Below, piece after piece: positions 43,902 through 53,244 of a stretch of DNA of 64,000 nt; within the stretch, counting starts at the first letter, position 1; each line of letters opens with the position of its first letter. The stretch covers positions 1 to 64,000 of the forward strand of contig JAGLOO010000027.1 in assembly GCA_023138875.1 (NCBI GenBank), given 5' to 3'. The position numbers were made by a program, and so were the translations under genes. The notes under the pieces are model-generated. The model was not told the DNA's origin and made no database searches. It saw only the letters and a list, made by a program, of their open reading frames with translations. The stretch comes from Bacteroidales bacterium. GTDB lineage: Bacteria > Bacteroidota > Bacteroidia > Bacteroidales > GCA-2748055.

Positions 43902-46900
43902 CTATTGAAAACTATGCTGCATTAACCTGGACAGAACACTTGGTTGATAGGCGAGCACTTTTCTTATCACATCAAAATAGAGAGTCATATAAAGCATCAT
44001 TGAGGTAATCCAGATAATGATCACGTTGAACCACGGTGTATCGATTTTAAGTCCGCCAATTATCTTCACAGGAGCGTATAAATGTGCCCTCCCCAGGTTT
44101 GAGGTGGGTTCCATAAATACAGGCTCATATTTTCTGATCAACAGGTGATCCTTTTCAACGATCTTAACCAGCTCATGCCGGTTTAATAATATATCCGATA
44201 GTTTGCTGTTATCATGTTCATTCCTGAACGAGGTAAAGGATTTTAATCCGCCCAGTTGATCGATTAGCTGTTCTTGCAGAAGCTTTCTTTCCCGGCTTAC
44301 AACCTTAGTTTTCTCATGAGCATTGTCTTTTAGTTTTTGCAGGTACGCTTTTATATCTTCTGCATATGATTCATTGAAAGACTCAATATTCAGATTTTCA
44401 ATCTGATCCTGTAGCATGGTCAGGTTCATTAAGGTCTGTGCCCGATTTCCATTGGTATTTAAACTTCGTACAGATTCATCCAGTTTACCCTGTAGCGTTG
44501 GAATTAAAAAGGACTCGAGATACCTGGAATTGCTAATTTCCTGATCAAGAGGAAAAAACTCCCTCTGGTATTTATTGTTTTTAAATTGTTCTACGGCCAG
44601 TGCTTCATAAGCCCAGCGAGAGGTCATCAGGTCGCCAATAACAGGCACATATTCATAGTTTGTAAGGCTTCTGTGCAGTTTATCGAACTTCACCATCACA
44701 CCGCTGAATAATAATTGGGGGATTAGAAGAAAAGGCACGAGTATATAGATCGTAATGACAGAGTTGAGTCCGGAGGAGATGTTTAACCCCAGCATATTGG
44801 CAAAACAAGAGGTTGTGAATAGAATCATCCAGTAACTGAATGTCATCCCTTTTATCTCAAATATGAAGTTGCCTATCAGAACAAATAATATGGTTTGAAC
44901 AGCCGATATCATAAACATAATCAGGATTTTTGAATTCAAATAGCTGAAACGGCTAAGATTTAGAAATGACTCTCGCTGGAGGATCTTCCTGTCTTTGATA
45001 ATCTCTTCTGAACTGATGGTCAATCCGAGGAATAGAAAAACGATAACGCTCATTAATAAATATGCAGGCAGGTTCTCGTTGTTTCGAAAAACATATGCAT
45101 CCGGGTTTCCAAATGTACCACTGAAATATTTGGTAAAATATCCCAAAATCATGGCCAGCAAGGGCGCTTCCAAAAGACTGATCAGGATGTATTGCCGGTT
45201 TGTAAGTTTTGATTTCACATCCCGTGTTAAGAAGATATTCAACTGCTTAAAAAGTCCGGGAAGGCTATAATAATTCTCAGGAAGATCTCCCTTCACAACC
45301 TTTTCTTCAGGTTTTTGATCAGTACTGCTCTTAAAATGGTTGAACCACTCTTTCGGGCTGACTTTCCTGGTGTGCGATAATTTCCCGTGCTCATTCACAA
45401 TCTTAGCCTCAATGATCTGCAATACCTGGTCAGGATCAACATTTCCGCATTTTATGCACTGATCCTCCTTAGCGTTGGCATGGTTGCTCTTTGTTTTGAA
45501 ATAAACAACGGCTTCTGAAGGATTCCCGTAGTAGATCTGAAACCCTCCCTTATCCAGGAATATGATCTTGTCAAACATCTTATACAGGTTGGAAGAGGGT
45601 TGATGAATGTTCACAATCACCAATTTGCCTTTATACACCTGTTCCTTAAGCAAATTCATCACCATTTCCGAATCTAACGACGATAAACCGGAAGTTGGTT
45701 CATCAACAAACAATACAGAGGGTTCACGAATCAATTCCAGTCCGATATTTACCCTTTTACGCTGGCCTCCACTGATGACCTTGTTTAAAGGTTTACCGAC
45801 CTTTAAATCCCTGATCTCATAAAGATCCAGGTCAATCAAGACCTGCTGCACGATCTCTTTTAACTGTTCCTCCTCATAGTCATTCAAACAGAGCCTTGCG
45901 TTATAATAGAGATTCTGGTAGACCGTTAGATCTTCAATCAATAAATCGTCCTGCGGGATAAATCCTATAACACCATTCAGAAATTCCTTCTCCTTTTCAC
46001 TATTGAGATCATGACCATTGATCAATATTTTCCCTTGCTGAGGCTTCAGGTTGCCATTCAAGACATTGAGAAGGGTAGATTTGCCGACACCGCTTCCCCC
46101 CATAATACCAACTAATTTTCCCGATTCCTCATGAAAATTGAACTCCTGAAGCCCATTTTCACTGTTCTTAAATTTGAATTCCACATTCTGAGCAACAAAA
46201 GATAAATTGGAGGCGGAGGAGGATTTTGAAAAGGTCTCTGTTACATCTGTATAATAGATGGGATCAATACTCTGGCCCCTGATAGAGGATCCATGTTCAA
46301 AGGTATAGGTCAATCCTGAATGAATATGCTGTCCGTTCAGAAACAAGTCATCTTTTCCATGATAGCGAAGTATATAGGTATTAACACTAACGATATTAAG
46401 AAAGGATATTTCTCCAAGGAGGTTCCTGTCAAATATATGTTTCACATCCTGAGAGCCGGATTGGTCCTCATTGTTAATCAACAGGACATTTTTCTTATGA
46501 GGAGTGTCCTTCAGGGAATAGGCAACGAAGCCAAGGATATTCTGATATTCCTCCTCCTGTATATTGAATGAAGAAGCCACGGTCTGAAGAAAGTCCAGTT
46601 CTTTTTCCCGAATTTCGATCCCGTAAGCGATATATTCGATGAGCTGAATGATCACATATATCTTTTGTTTTTGCTCAAGCTCTTCATTGATCTTTTCACA
46701 GATCCCCAATATCCTGACAGCAGTCAGGGAAGTCCGTTTTCGGTCCCTGATACTGCCCCTGGTAATGTCATCTTGATGGTACAGACTCAGATATTCTTCA
46801 AAAACCTTCATGTACCTTTCCACCAGTTCATTATTTAACTGGCGGGCAAGAAATGAGCGGACAATGGTTTTTCCCCTGTCTGAGATCTCCTTAGACTCAT

Positions 46901-46958
46901 CTACATCAACAATCAATGCAAACAGTTGCATCAATGCTTTTAATATGGGCTCACTCAT
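43902..46958 (-). CDS. ABCG-like transporter with long N-terminal cytoplasmic region
   Basis: This 1018-residue single-chain half transporter has several parts. Residues ~1-140 are helical and acidic and resemble a TerB-like domain (LFALIVDVDESKEISDRGK). Residues ~165-235 contain an FHA-like beta segment (DLFLNGQHIHSGLTYTF). The ABC ATPase (~255-475) has GGSGVGKST, ISGGQRKR, VLFVDEPTSGL and IHQPSS motifs. A CxxC pair (CIKCGN) precedes the membrane part, whose helices lie at ~600-760 and near the C-terminus and flank a long extracytoplasmic insertion with coiled-coil character. The substrate is unknown. It is divergent from siaB and siaC, and a role in the same signalling module is inferred from context only. 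Confidence 0.82.
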   Translation of the reverse strand: MSEPILKALMQLFALIVDVDESKEISDRGKTIVRSFLARQLNNELVERYMKVFEEYLSLYHQDDITRGSIRDRKRTSLTAVRILGICEKINEELEQKQKIYVIIQLIEYIAYGIEIREKELDFLQTVASSFNIQEEEYQNILGFVAYSLKDTPHKKNVLLINNEDQSGSQDVKHIFDRNLLGEISFLNIVSVNTYILRYHGKDDLFLNGQHIHSGLTYTFEHGSSIRGQSIDPIYYTDVTETFSKSSSASNLSFVAQNVEFKFKNSENGLQEFNFHEESGKLVGIMGGSGVGKSTLLNVLNGNLKPQQGKILINGHDLNSEKEKEFLNGVIGFIPQDDLLIEDLTVYQNLYYNARLCLNDYEEEQLKEIVQQVLIDLDLYEIRDLKVGKPLNKVISGGQRKRVNIGLELIREPSVLFVDEPTSGLSSLDSEMVMNLLKEQVYKGKLVIVNIHQPSSNLYKMFDKIIFLDKGGFQIYYGNPSEAVVYFKTKSNHANAKEDQCIKCGNVDPDQVLQIIEAKIVNEHGKLSHTRKVSPKEWFNHFKSSTDQKPEEKVVKGDLPENYYSLPGLFKQLNIFLTRDVKSKLTNRQYILISLLEAPLLAMILGYFTKYFSGTFGNPDAYVFRNNENLPAYLLMSVIVFLFLGLTISSEEIIKDRKILQRESFLNLSRFSYLNSKILIMFMISAVQTILFVLIGNFIFEIKGMTFSYWMILFTTSCFANMLGLNISSGLNSVITIYILVPFLLIPQLLFSGVMVKFDKLHRSLTNYEYVPVIGDLMTSRWAYEALAVEQFKNNKYQREFFPLDQEISNSRYLESFLIPTLQGKLDESVRSLNTNGNRAQTLMNLTMLQDQIENLNIESFNESYAEDIKAYLQKLKDNAHEKTKVVSRERKLLQEQLIDQLGGLKSFTSFRNEHDNSKLSDILLNRHELVKIVEKDHLLIRKYEPVFMEPTSNLGRAHLYAPVKIIGGLKIDTPWFNVIIIWITSMMLYMTLYFDVIRKVLAYQPSVLSRLMQHSFQ

Positions 46959-47074
46959 AAGTTAAAAGTACGAATTATTTCAGTTCTGTTTTTTTTGGTT
47001 ATTTTGTAAAGCAGCTCTTATGCCCCAGGTTGTCAGAATCTTGTTGACCGGGATATGAGATTACAGCTAATCCT

Positions 47075-47587
47075 ATGATGAAGATAAAAACCATTATGGA
47101 TTTTGAGGGTTCGATCTCTTTTAAAACGATTGAAAGGCTGTTGAATAAGCTTAGGTCAACACCGGAGTTCCAGGGCTTGAGAAAGCCCGCCAAGAAAAGG
47201 CTTTACGGTATTTTCGTTGAATCCGTCGACAATATCTATAAGTATACTGCCCGTATATCTACAGATAATCTGAGCAAAATAAAGAACCCTATGATCTCGG
47301 TAAAAAAGCTGGAAAATGCATTCCTTATTACTGCCGGAAATATGGTGCCCAATGATGATATTGGTGAGCTCAGATTCAAGCTTGATCGGGTAAATCAACT
47401 GGACAATGAAGCCTTGAAAACGTTGTATGAGGATGTTATAAATCAGGAATCCGGTTCGGATGATAAGGGCGCCGGTCTGGGATTAATTACGATGGCCCTG
47501 AGAGCTGATAAGGAAATCAATTACAGTTTTACATCCCTGGACAAAGACTATTCCTTCTTTGAAATACAAATAACTATAAATGAATAA
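47075..47587 (+). CDS. siaB: SiaB-family protein kinase
   Basis: A 170-residue ATP-binding protein of the SiaB (DUF6272) family. It has a GHKL-like N box (FVESVDNIYKYTA) and a glycine-rich lid (DDKGAGLGLITMAL). In Pseudomonas, SiaB phosphorylates SiaC, opposing the phosphatase SiaA, to control diguanylate cyclase activity and aggregation. Here siaC follows by 3 bp and a SiaA-like phosphatase converges from the right. No diguanylate cyclase gene is present, so the output must differ or be encoded elsewhere. Confidence 0.85.
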   Translation: MMKIKTIMDFEGSISFKTIERLLNKLRSTPEFQGLRKPAKKRLYGIFVESVDNIYKYTARISTDNLSKIKNPMISVKKLENAFLITAGNMVPNDDIGELRFKLDRVNQLDNEALKTLYEDVINQESGSDDKGAGLGLITMALRADKEINYSFTSLDKDYSFFEIQITINE

Positions 47588-47590
47588 TTC

Positions 47591-47995
47591 ATGGAAAAGT
47601 TAATCATTGAACACATGTTAAATTCACCGGGAGTTATTCTTGATCCTGAGAAGGGCAAATATGAGTTCTCTGGTGAATCGCGGCCTGAGAACGCGAGGAA
47701 TTTTTACATGCCGGTTCTGGAATGGCTGGAAAAATTTGCTGCCGATTTTTCGAAACAGGATCCATCAAATCGAACCATACCCCGCGAATTTCAGTTCAAT
47801 TTTGAATATTTTAACTCCACATCGGCAAAGTACATCCTGGATATTTTTAAAATCTTGAGTAATGTGCACTCGCAGGGAATTAATATCCAGGTCAAATGGC
47901 TCTACGAAGCAGATGATGAGGATATGCTGGAGGTAGGGATGGAGATGTCAAGGATGTCAAAGCTTCCTTTTGAATATGTAAAAATAGAGGTATAA
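47591..47995 (+). CDS. siaC: SiaC-family regulatory phosphoprotein (DUF1987)
   Basis: A 134-residue DUF1987 protein, the substrate of the SiaB kinase and SiaA phosphatase. The family core EFQFNFEYFNSTSAKYILDI contains the Ser/Thr cluster (residues 76-78) where the regulated phosphorylation site is expected. N-terminal TPGV-like NSPGVILDPEKGKYEFSGES is also typical. It lies 3 bp after siaB and is convergent with the phosphatase gene. Confidence 0.88.
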   Translation: MEKLIIEHMLNSPGVILDPEKGKYEFSGESRPENARNFYMPVLEWLEKFAADFSKQDPSNRTIPREFQFNFEYFNSTSAKYILDIFKILSNVHSQGINIQVKWLYEADDEDMLEVGMEMSRMSKLPFEYVKIEV

Positions 47996-48006
47996 GAGTA
48001 AGCTTC

Positions 48007-50178
48007 TTAAATTTTAATTCCAACGACCAATATATCATCGATCTGCTCCACACTACCCTGCCATGCTTCCAGCTTTTCAATCAGGACACTTTTTTGCGCT
48101 TCCATCGGTTTATCCTGGATATCAAGAAGTAGCTCTTTAAAATATTTTGATCTGAATGTTTTCCTTGCCGGACCGCCGATCTGGTCAACATATCCATCGG
48201 AGAACAGATAAATAGAATCATTCTTTTTCAATTGTATTTCATTATTGGTAAAAGGTTTAGTTTCCTGTTCATAAATGCCGATGGGCATTTTATCAGGATT
48301 GATATGCATCAGCGTATATTCGCAACTGCCTTCCTTATTTGTCCCGGCTGATGCTCCCTTCCTAATGATATATACCGGTCTGTTGGCTCCCGAATATTCC
48401 AGCACATTCTGATGGGTATCAATCACACACAGCGCAATTTCAATTCCATCCTGCGTTTCTCCTTTACTACCGGTTTGATGCAATGATTTAATTACAAAGT
48501 CTCTCAACTGTTCCAGGATCTGATTCGCCTGGATGGATTCACTCCTGTTTACAATCTCATTCAGAAATGATATACCAAGCATGCTTACAAAGGCTCCCGG
48601 AACGCCATGTCCCGTACAGTCGGCCACTGCAATTATTAGTTTCTCATCCTGTCGGGTGGTCCAATAATAATCTCCGCTGACAATATCCCTGGGCTTAAAT
48701 AATATGAAATGATCGGTCAGGTAATCGGATAAATAATCTACCGGTGGAAGAATGGCCGATTGGATCCTTTCTGCATAATGAATACTATCCAGTATCTGTT
48801 CATTTTGTTGTGAAATGGTATCTCTCTGCAGGGTTGCCATATCCAATTGAGCCTCTATCTCTTCTTTTTGGGCTTCAATCTCCTCTTTCTGCATGACTAC
48901 CTCATTGGTTCTCTCCTTTACCCTTTCCTCCAATTCCCTGTTCATCTTTGAAATGCTCTCCACATAATCGTGGATTTTCTTTGTCATTTCATTATAACCC
49001 TCAGCAAGTTCTCCAATTTCATCGTTGGTGCGCACAATGGTGTAGTTTTCTACCTCACCTCCCCTGGTGTTCCTGATATTTCTCAGGAGTTCTTTCAGAG
49101 GACCGGTGATATCCTGGTTTGTCCATTTAATGAACAGTAATAAATAGATAAATGAAACCATGATGCCATTTCCAATACCAACGAGCATGATGATGGAGTC
49201 AATGGCATTTACATAGAAGAGCTTCTCGAAATTCTCTTTCTCCGGATCTAAAATATTTATCCAGGGCCCGATCAGGACCTCTTTCTGTTCGGGGGAAAAA
49301 GAATCCAGGTCTAGTTCTTTGATAGCAGTAAGGCTCAAAATGAGGTAAACAAGTACGATCACCAGCGGAAGGAATGTGGTCATGCCACTGGCAATGAGGA
49401 ACCGGTTCCTGATCTTTCCTCCTTTACGGGAGAACACCTGTTTGCGAAGCTCTGTTCCTGAATAGATATGATCGATATACTTGATATGGACCCGGTGTTT
49501 TTGCCAGTAATAGACAAACAGAAACTCCAGGAGTGTCGCTACCAGTGTAAGGTAGAAGAATTGAATAAAAAGGTCTTTTTCAATTTCTCCTTCAACCCTG
49601 TTCTGAGCATAAATAAAAATAAGTGAGTACACGATGACTACCACATTGGGTATGGTGAGTATCATGCTGTTAACAAGAGGGGTAGCCAACAGGTTTCTTT
49701 TACAGAATGCATGTAACCTTTCTGAGATCTCTCTCTTTTTCCGCTTCAGTTTGAAATATCGCTTAAAGCGTATATTATATGCAAGCCCGGCCACATAACT
49801 CAGGAATAAAAGCAGGAACAGCAACCGGAAGTATTTTGAGAAGGGTCCCTTTTCCTCAAATACCTCAACTTGATCATCCGGGCCGGTACCGGAAATCTGA
49901 ACTCCGGCCTTTAATTTACCATCGGCAATACTGTCCACGTATTCTTCATCCAGAGTTATTGCCTTATTTACAATACTGTCCACGTATTCTTCATCCAGGC
50001 TTGGTATGTTATTGCGTGAAATGTTCTTATTTGCTGCAAGTTGCGGAATACTCTGGAAGGCAATAAAGAACAGAAAGGGGATGACAAGAAAAAAATAGAG
50101 GAAGGTAGATGCCAGGTACAATCTTAAGCCGTAGTAATTAGGAACACTTTTTTGCTCCATCTGTCCTTTGGGTTCCAT
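48007..50178 (-). CDS. SiaA-like membrane SpoIIE/PP2C phosphatase with HAMP domain
   Basis: A 723-residue membrane protein. TM1 (~25-45) and TM2 (~120-140) enclose an extracytoplasmic loop containing a 15-residue tandem repeat (LDEEYVDSI twice). Further helices (~170-365) lead to a HAMP region (~365-420; NDEIGELAEGYNEMTKKI) and a coiled coil (EEIEAQKEEIEAQ). The SpoIIE-type PP2C domain (~490-720) has metal Asp residues in IVSGDYYW, VADCTGHGVPGAF and LFSDGYVDQIGG. With siaB and siaC opposite it would dephosphorylate SiaC in response to an external cue. SiaC as the substrate is inferred. Confidence 0.86.
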   Translation of the reverse strand: MEPKGQMEQKSVPNYYGLRLYLASTFLYFFLVIPFLFFIAFQSIPQLAANKNISRNNIPSLDEEYVDSIVNKAITLDEEYVDSIADGKLKAGVQISGTGPDDQVEVFEEKGPFSKYFRLLFLLLFLSYVAGLAYNIRFKRYFKLKRKKREISERLHAFCKRNLLATPLVNSMILTIPNVVVIVYSLIFIYAQNRVEGEIEKDLFIQFFYLTLVATLLEFLFVYYWQKHRVHIKYIDHIYSGTELRKQVFSRKGGKIRNRFLIASGMTTFLPLVIVLVYLILSLTAIKELDLDSFSPEQKEVLIGPWINILDPEKENFEKLFYVNAIDSIIMLVGIGNGIMVSFIYLLLFIKWTNQDITGPLKELLRNIRNTRGGEVENYTIVRTNDEIGELAEGYNEMTKKIHDYVESISKMNRELEERVKERTNEVVMQKEEIEAQKEEIEAQLDMATLQRDTISQQNEQILDSIHYAERIQSAILPPVDYLSDYLTDHFILFKPRDIVSGDYYWTTRQDEKLIIAVADCTGHGVPGAFVSMLGISFLNEIVNRSESIQANQILEQLRDFVIKSLHQTGSKGETQDGIEIALCVIDTHQNVLEYSGANRPVYIIRKGASAGTNKEGSCEYTLMHINPDKMPIGIYEQETKPFTNNEIQLKKNDSIYLFSDGYVDQIGGPARKTFRSKYFKELLLDIQDKPMEAQKSVLIEKLEAWQGSVEQIDDILVVGIKI
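49926..49998. repeat. 45-bp in-frame tandem duplication in phosphatase gene
   Basis: Positions 49926-49953 are identical to 49971-49998 (28 bp), with a unit period of 45 bp. The duplication adds exactly 15 residues to the extracytoplasmic loop, repeating LDEEYVDSI, and the sequence identity suggests it is recent. Confidence 0.85.
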
Positions 50179-50371
50179 GCAGAATAAAAATAGAAGACAT
50201 ATTCATTAATTCAAAGTTTTTAACGTCAATATACATCGAGGCCGTGCTTTAACCAATTAGAATCTGGTTTGATAATCCTCATTTTCCTGTGGATCAGCTG
50301 GAAATTCCGGAACAATAATAATAGATAAAAAGTTATCTTTGGTTCTTTAAATCTGGTTAGAAATTATTTTG

Positions 50372-52024
50372 ATGAGAATCAATCAATTCCATACTACCCT
50401 CTTGTTAATTGCTATGTTCCTGACCCTGATCCCCGATTCCTTATGGGCCCAGGAAGGTGATTATAAGATGCTGAGTATTCAGCCGGAAGAGACCTTTCAA
50501 ACCGTGGTGGGATTTGGAGCTTCCCTGGCTTACTATGAAAACTGGCTGACCGCTCACCCGAAAAAAAGTGAAATCTACCAGGCCATTTTTGGTGAGTTAA
50601 GCCTGGATATTCTGCGTGTAAGGAACGCCTATGATTATGATCCAAGCATGGTGGACAGGGCCCGGGAATTTGTAGAGGCTGCTGAATTGGCGCTTGGACA
50701 TCCTATCTCAGTGCTTTCCACCTCATGGGGGCCTCCGGGTTACCTGAAGAGCACCAATGATCGCAAAAACGGCGGAACCCTGAAGTACACAACCGGAGAG
50801 AATGGAGTCGAATTTGATTATCCCGGTTTTGCCCATTGGTGGGGGAAGTCACTGGATGAGTACAATGCCAATAGGATCTACCCGGACTACATCAGCATTC
50901 AGAATGAGCCCGATTTTTCTGCCAGCTGGGAAACCTGTCTGTTTAAGCCTTCGGAAACGGTTAATGCAACGGATACCATTGCAGGGTATAACAAAGCACT
51001 TGATGCGGTGTATGATACCATCATGCAACGGGATCACAGACCCATGATCCTTGGGCCAGAAACAGTGGGGATCGGATACAATGCTGTGGAGAATTATGTC
51101 AATGCACTGGATGTCACAAAACTGGATGGTATCGCTCATCACCTTTACCACGGGGTTGAGGAAAATGATCCATATGCGTCTGTGAATTTTACAAAAGTTG
51201 GGGAATTTCAGCCTGAGTTGCCCCATTTTCAGAGTGAGTATTCCCGGGGTGACTGGTTCTCCCTGGCCGGATTGATCTATAAATCCTTCCATGATGAAAA
51301 GGTGGTGGCCTACCTTTACTGGGACCTGATCTGGAACGAAGGCGGACTGGTGACACTGGATTTTCCATGGGACCAGTCCCAGTGGATCGATCCCCAAAAA
51401 GGGTATACAAAAACAAAAGACTTTTTTGCATTCAAACAGTTTTCCAGTTTCATTCTTCCGGGATGGCAAATGACCGGTCATACGCTGACCGGCAGTGACG
51501 GTATGGCATTGGCCTTTGTAAGTCCCGCCGGAGACTCAGCAGCCTGTGTGGTGATCAACCGGTCGCAAACCGATGACCTGTCCGTTCACCTGAGTATTCC
51601 GGGGTATTCCATAGATGAATCTTACATCTATATCACATCGGACACTGAAAATTGTGACCTGACAGGGAGCCTGATAGATTCAATCTTCCAGGCGCCCCCG
51701 CATTCCATTACCACAGTGGATATGCGAATCTCAGAATATACACCTGTCATCGATCATACCATGGTCCATCACTTCAACATATTTCCCAATCCATTTTCCC
51801 ATTCCACCATCTTTGAGTTTTCATTGAATGAGAATCAGGGGATTTGGTTGACCGTCGTAGACAGTCAGGGCAGGGAGGTCAAAAGGGAATTCCTGGGACA
51901 TTTATCCCCTGGCAACCACCATGTCACCTTTAAGAGAAACGGATTGGGTGAAGGCCTCTATTTCTTCAAACTGGCAAATACCAGGGGCGATGGTCAATCC
52001 GGCCGGTTGATCATCCAGAATTGA
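50372..52024 (+). CDS. GH30-family glycoside hydrolase with T9SS type A tail
   Basis: A 550-residue secreted glycosidase. A TTG lies just upstream, but the ATG at 50372 suits the signal peptide (LLLIAMFLTLIPDSLWAQ). The catalytic (beta/alpha)8 barrel with side beta domain spans ~35-460; the acid/base Glu is in SIQNEPDF (about residue 180) and the nucleophile Glu in FQSEYSRGDW (about 290). The last ~80 residues (FNIFPNPFSHSTIFEFSL to the GRLIIQN end) are a T9SS type A sorting domain, so export is through SprA. GH30 members attack glucuronoxylan or beta-1,6-linked glucans; the subfamily cannot be fixed here. There is no SusCD pair beside it. Confidence 0.88.
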   Translation: MRINQFHTTLLLIAMFLTLIPDSLWAQEGDYKMLSIQPEETFQTVVGFGASLAYYENWLTAHPKKSEIYQAIFGELSLDILRVRNAYDYDPSMVDRAREFVEAAELALGHPISVLSTSWGPPGYLKSTNDRKNGGTLKYTTGENGVEFDYPGFAHWWGKSLDEYNANRIYPDYISIQNEPDFSASWETCLFKPSETVNATDTIAGYNKALDAVYDTIMQRDHRPMILGPETVGIGYNAVENYVNALDVTKLDGIAHHLYHGVEENDPYASVNFTKVGEFQPELPHFQSEYSRGDWFSLAGLIYKSFHDEKVVAYLYWDLIWNEGGLVTLDFPWDQSQWIDPQKGYTKTKDFFAFKQFSSFILPGWQMTGHTLTGSDGMALAFVSPAGDSAACVVINRSQTDDLSVHLSIPGYSIDESYIYITSDTENCDLTGSLIDSIFQAPPHSITTVDMRISEYTPVIDHTMVHHFNIFPNPFSHSTIFEFSLNENQGIWLTVVDSQGREVKREFLGHLSPGNHHVTFKRNGLGEGLYFFKLANTRGDGQSGRLIIQN

Positions 52025-52035
52025 GGGCGTTTTGT

Positions 52036-53076
52036 TTAAACATTGTTGCCCGACCACTCTTCAGGCCAATCTGACAGGCCCTTATAGAACAGAAGGTGTT
52101 CATGATGGGACTTCACCTTATCTTCGATGACAAGCATTTCATCGGCCGATAGTGGTTCGAACTCCTGCGCGATCCTGATATTCTCTTCCAGTTCGGGAAT
52201 TTTATCTATCCCCACAATGATGGTGCTTATGGGGAGCGAAAGTGTATAACTCATCGCCTCTTTCATGGTGATAATGCCCCCGTGTGAGAATATCCTGTCG
52301 CGGGCCGGGATCTTCATCCCAATGATGCCCATGTTTTTATTCACTGCTGTTGGAAGCAACTTTTCAATGTATGAATTATAATGTTTATCCGCAGCATTCA
52401 GCGCCATCAATACCGTATCGAAAGGATAACGGTCTACCAGCTCTTTCATGGGATCCGGATCGACATGACCCGTAATACCCAGGAAGCGGACGATCTTTTC
52501 ATCCCTGGCCTTTTCCAGCGCTTTCATCACTCCGTCATCACTGAAGATGTATTCAATGTCTTCATTCCCTCCTCCCTTAATATTATGGATCTGCCAGAGA
52601 TCAATTTTATCAGTCTGCAGGTTCTTCAATGAGCTTTCCAGGTGCCGCATGGCCCCATCATAACTCCGGTCATGGGTCTTGGTGGCCAGGAATACTTCAT
52701 CCCGCCTGGTTTTCATCACCTCTCCCACATGCCTTTCACTGGTGCCCCGCAGGTGGTCCTCTTCGCTGCTGGTGCCATCCATCCCGTACCAGGCCGAAGT
52801 ATCGATGTAATTAATGCCCAGGTCAATGCACCGGTTGATGATCTCGATGCCCTGATCCTTCATCCCCACCTGCTCCACGGTGGCTTGTGCACCAAGGCTG
52901 TATATGCTAACCATTTCACCTGTGTTGCCGAAAGGCCTCATGGGAAGTCCAACCTTGCCGGTTGCTCCGCTGCAGGATTGCAGGCTGCTCAGTGCAGGTG
53001 CCAGACCCATCATGGAGGTACTGGCAATGAGTTTTCTCAGGAATTCCCTGCGGGTGTTGTCAGTATATGGCTTCAT
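52036..53076 (-). CDS. Tat-exported aldo/keto reductase
   Basis: A 346-residue protein. The ATG at 53076 gives an N-terminus with a twin-arginine signal (NTRREFLRKLIA) and a possible lipobox-like Cys (LQSCSG). The upstream TTG at 53100 adds nothing useful. The AKR fold is recognisable: IDTSAWYG (catalytic Asp/Tyr region), KTHDRSYDGAMRHLESSL, and a family-typical LWQIHNIK in place of the usual catalytic His segment. A cysteine-containing [4Fe-4S] extension seen in some members is absent. It would act on periplasmic carbonyls or sugars; substrate unknown. Convergent with the GH30 gene. Confidence 0.85.
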   Translation of the reverse strand: MKPYTDNTRREFLRKLIASTSMMGLAPALSSLQSCSGATGKVGLPMRPFGNTGEMVSIYSLGAQATVEQVGMKDQGIEIINRCIDLGINYIDTSAWYGMDGTSSEEDHLRGTSERHVGEVMKTRRDEVFLATKTHDRSYDGAMRHLESSLKNLQTDKIDLWQIHNIKGGGNEDIEYIFSDDGVMKALEKARDEKIVRFLGITGHVDPDPMKELVDRYPFDTVLMALNAADKHYNSYIEKLLPTAVNKNMGIIGMKIPARDRIFSHGGIITMKEAMSYTLSLPISTIIVGIDKIPELEENIRIAQEFEPLSADEMLVIEDKVKSHHEHLLFYKGLSDWPEEWSGNNV

Positions 53077-53244
53077 AATGATAGTGTTTTGATTCCTCAA
53101 CTAATATATGAAATTCTGAAAAACCATTACCCTGGGTCCCTCCAGTGCTGAAATTGCCGTTCGCCACTCTCAGGGTGGTTTTTTGATTGACCGGAGAGAA
53201 CAGGGAGGAGCTCATTTAGTACTGCTTCAAATTTAAGACAGCTG

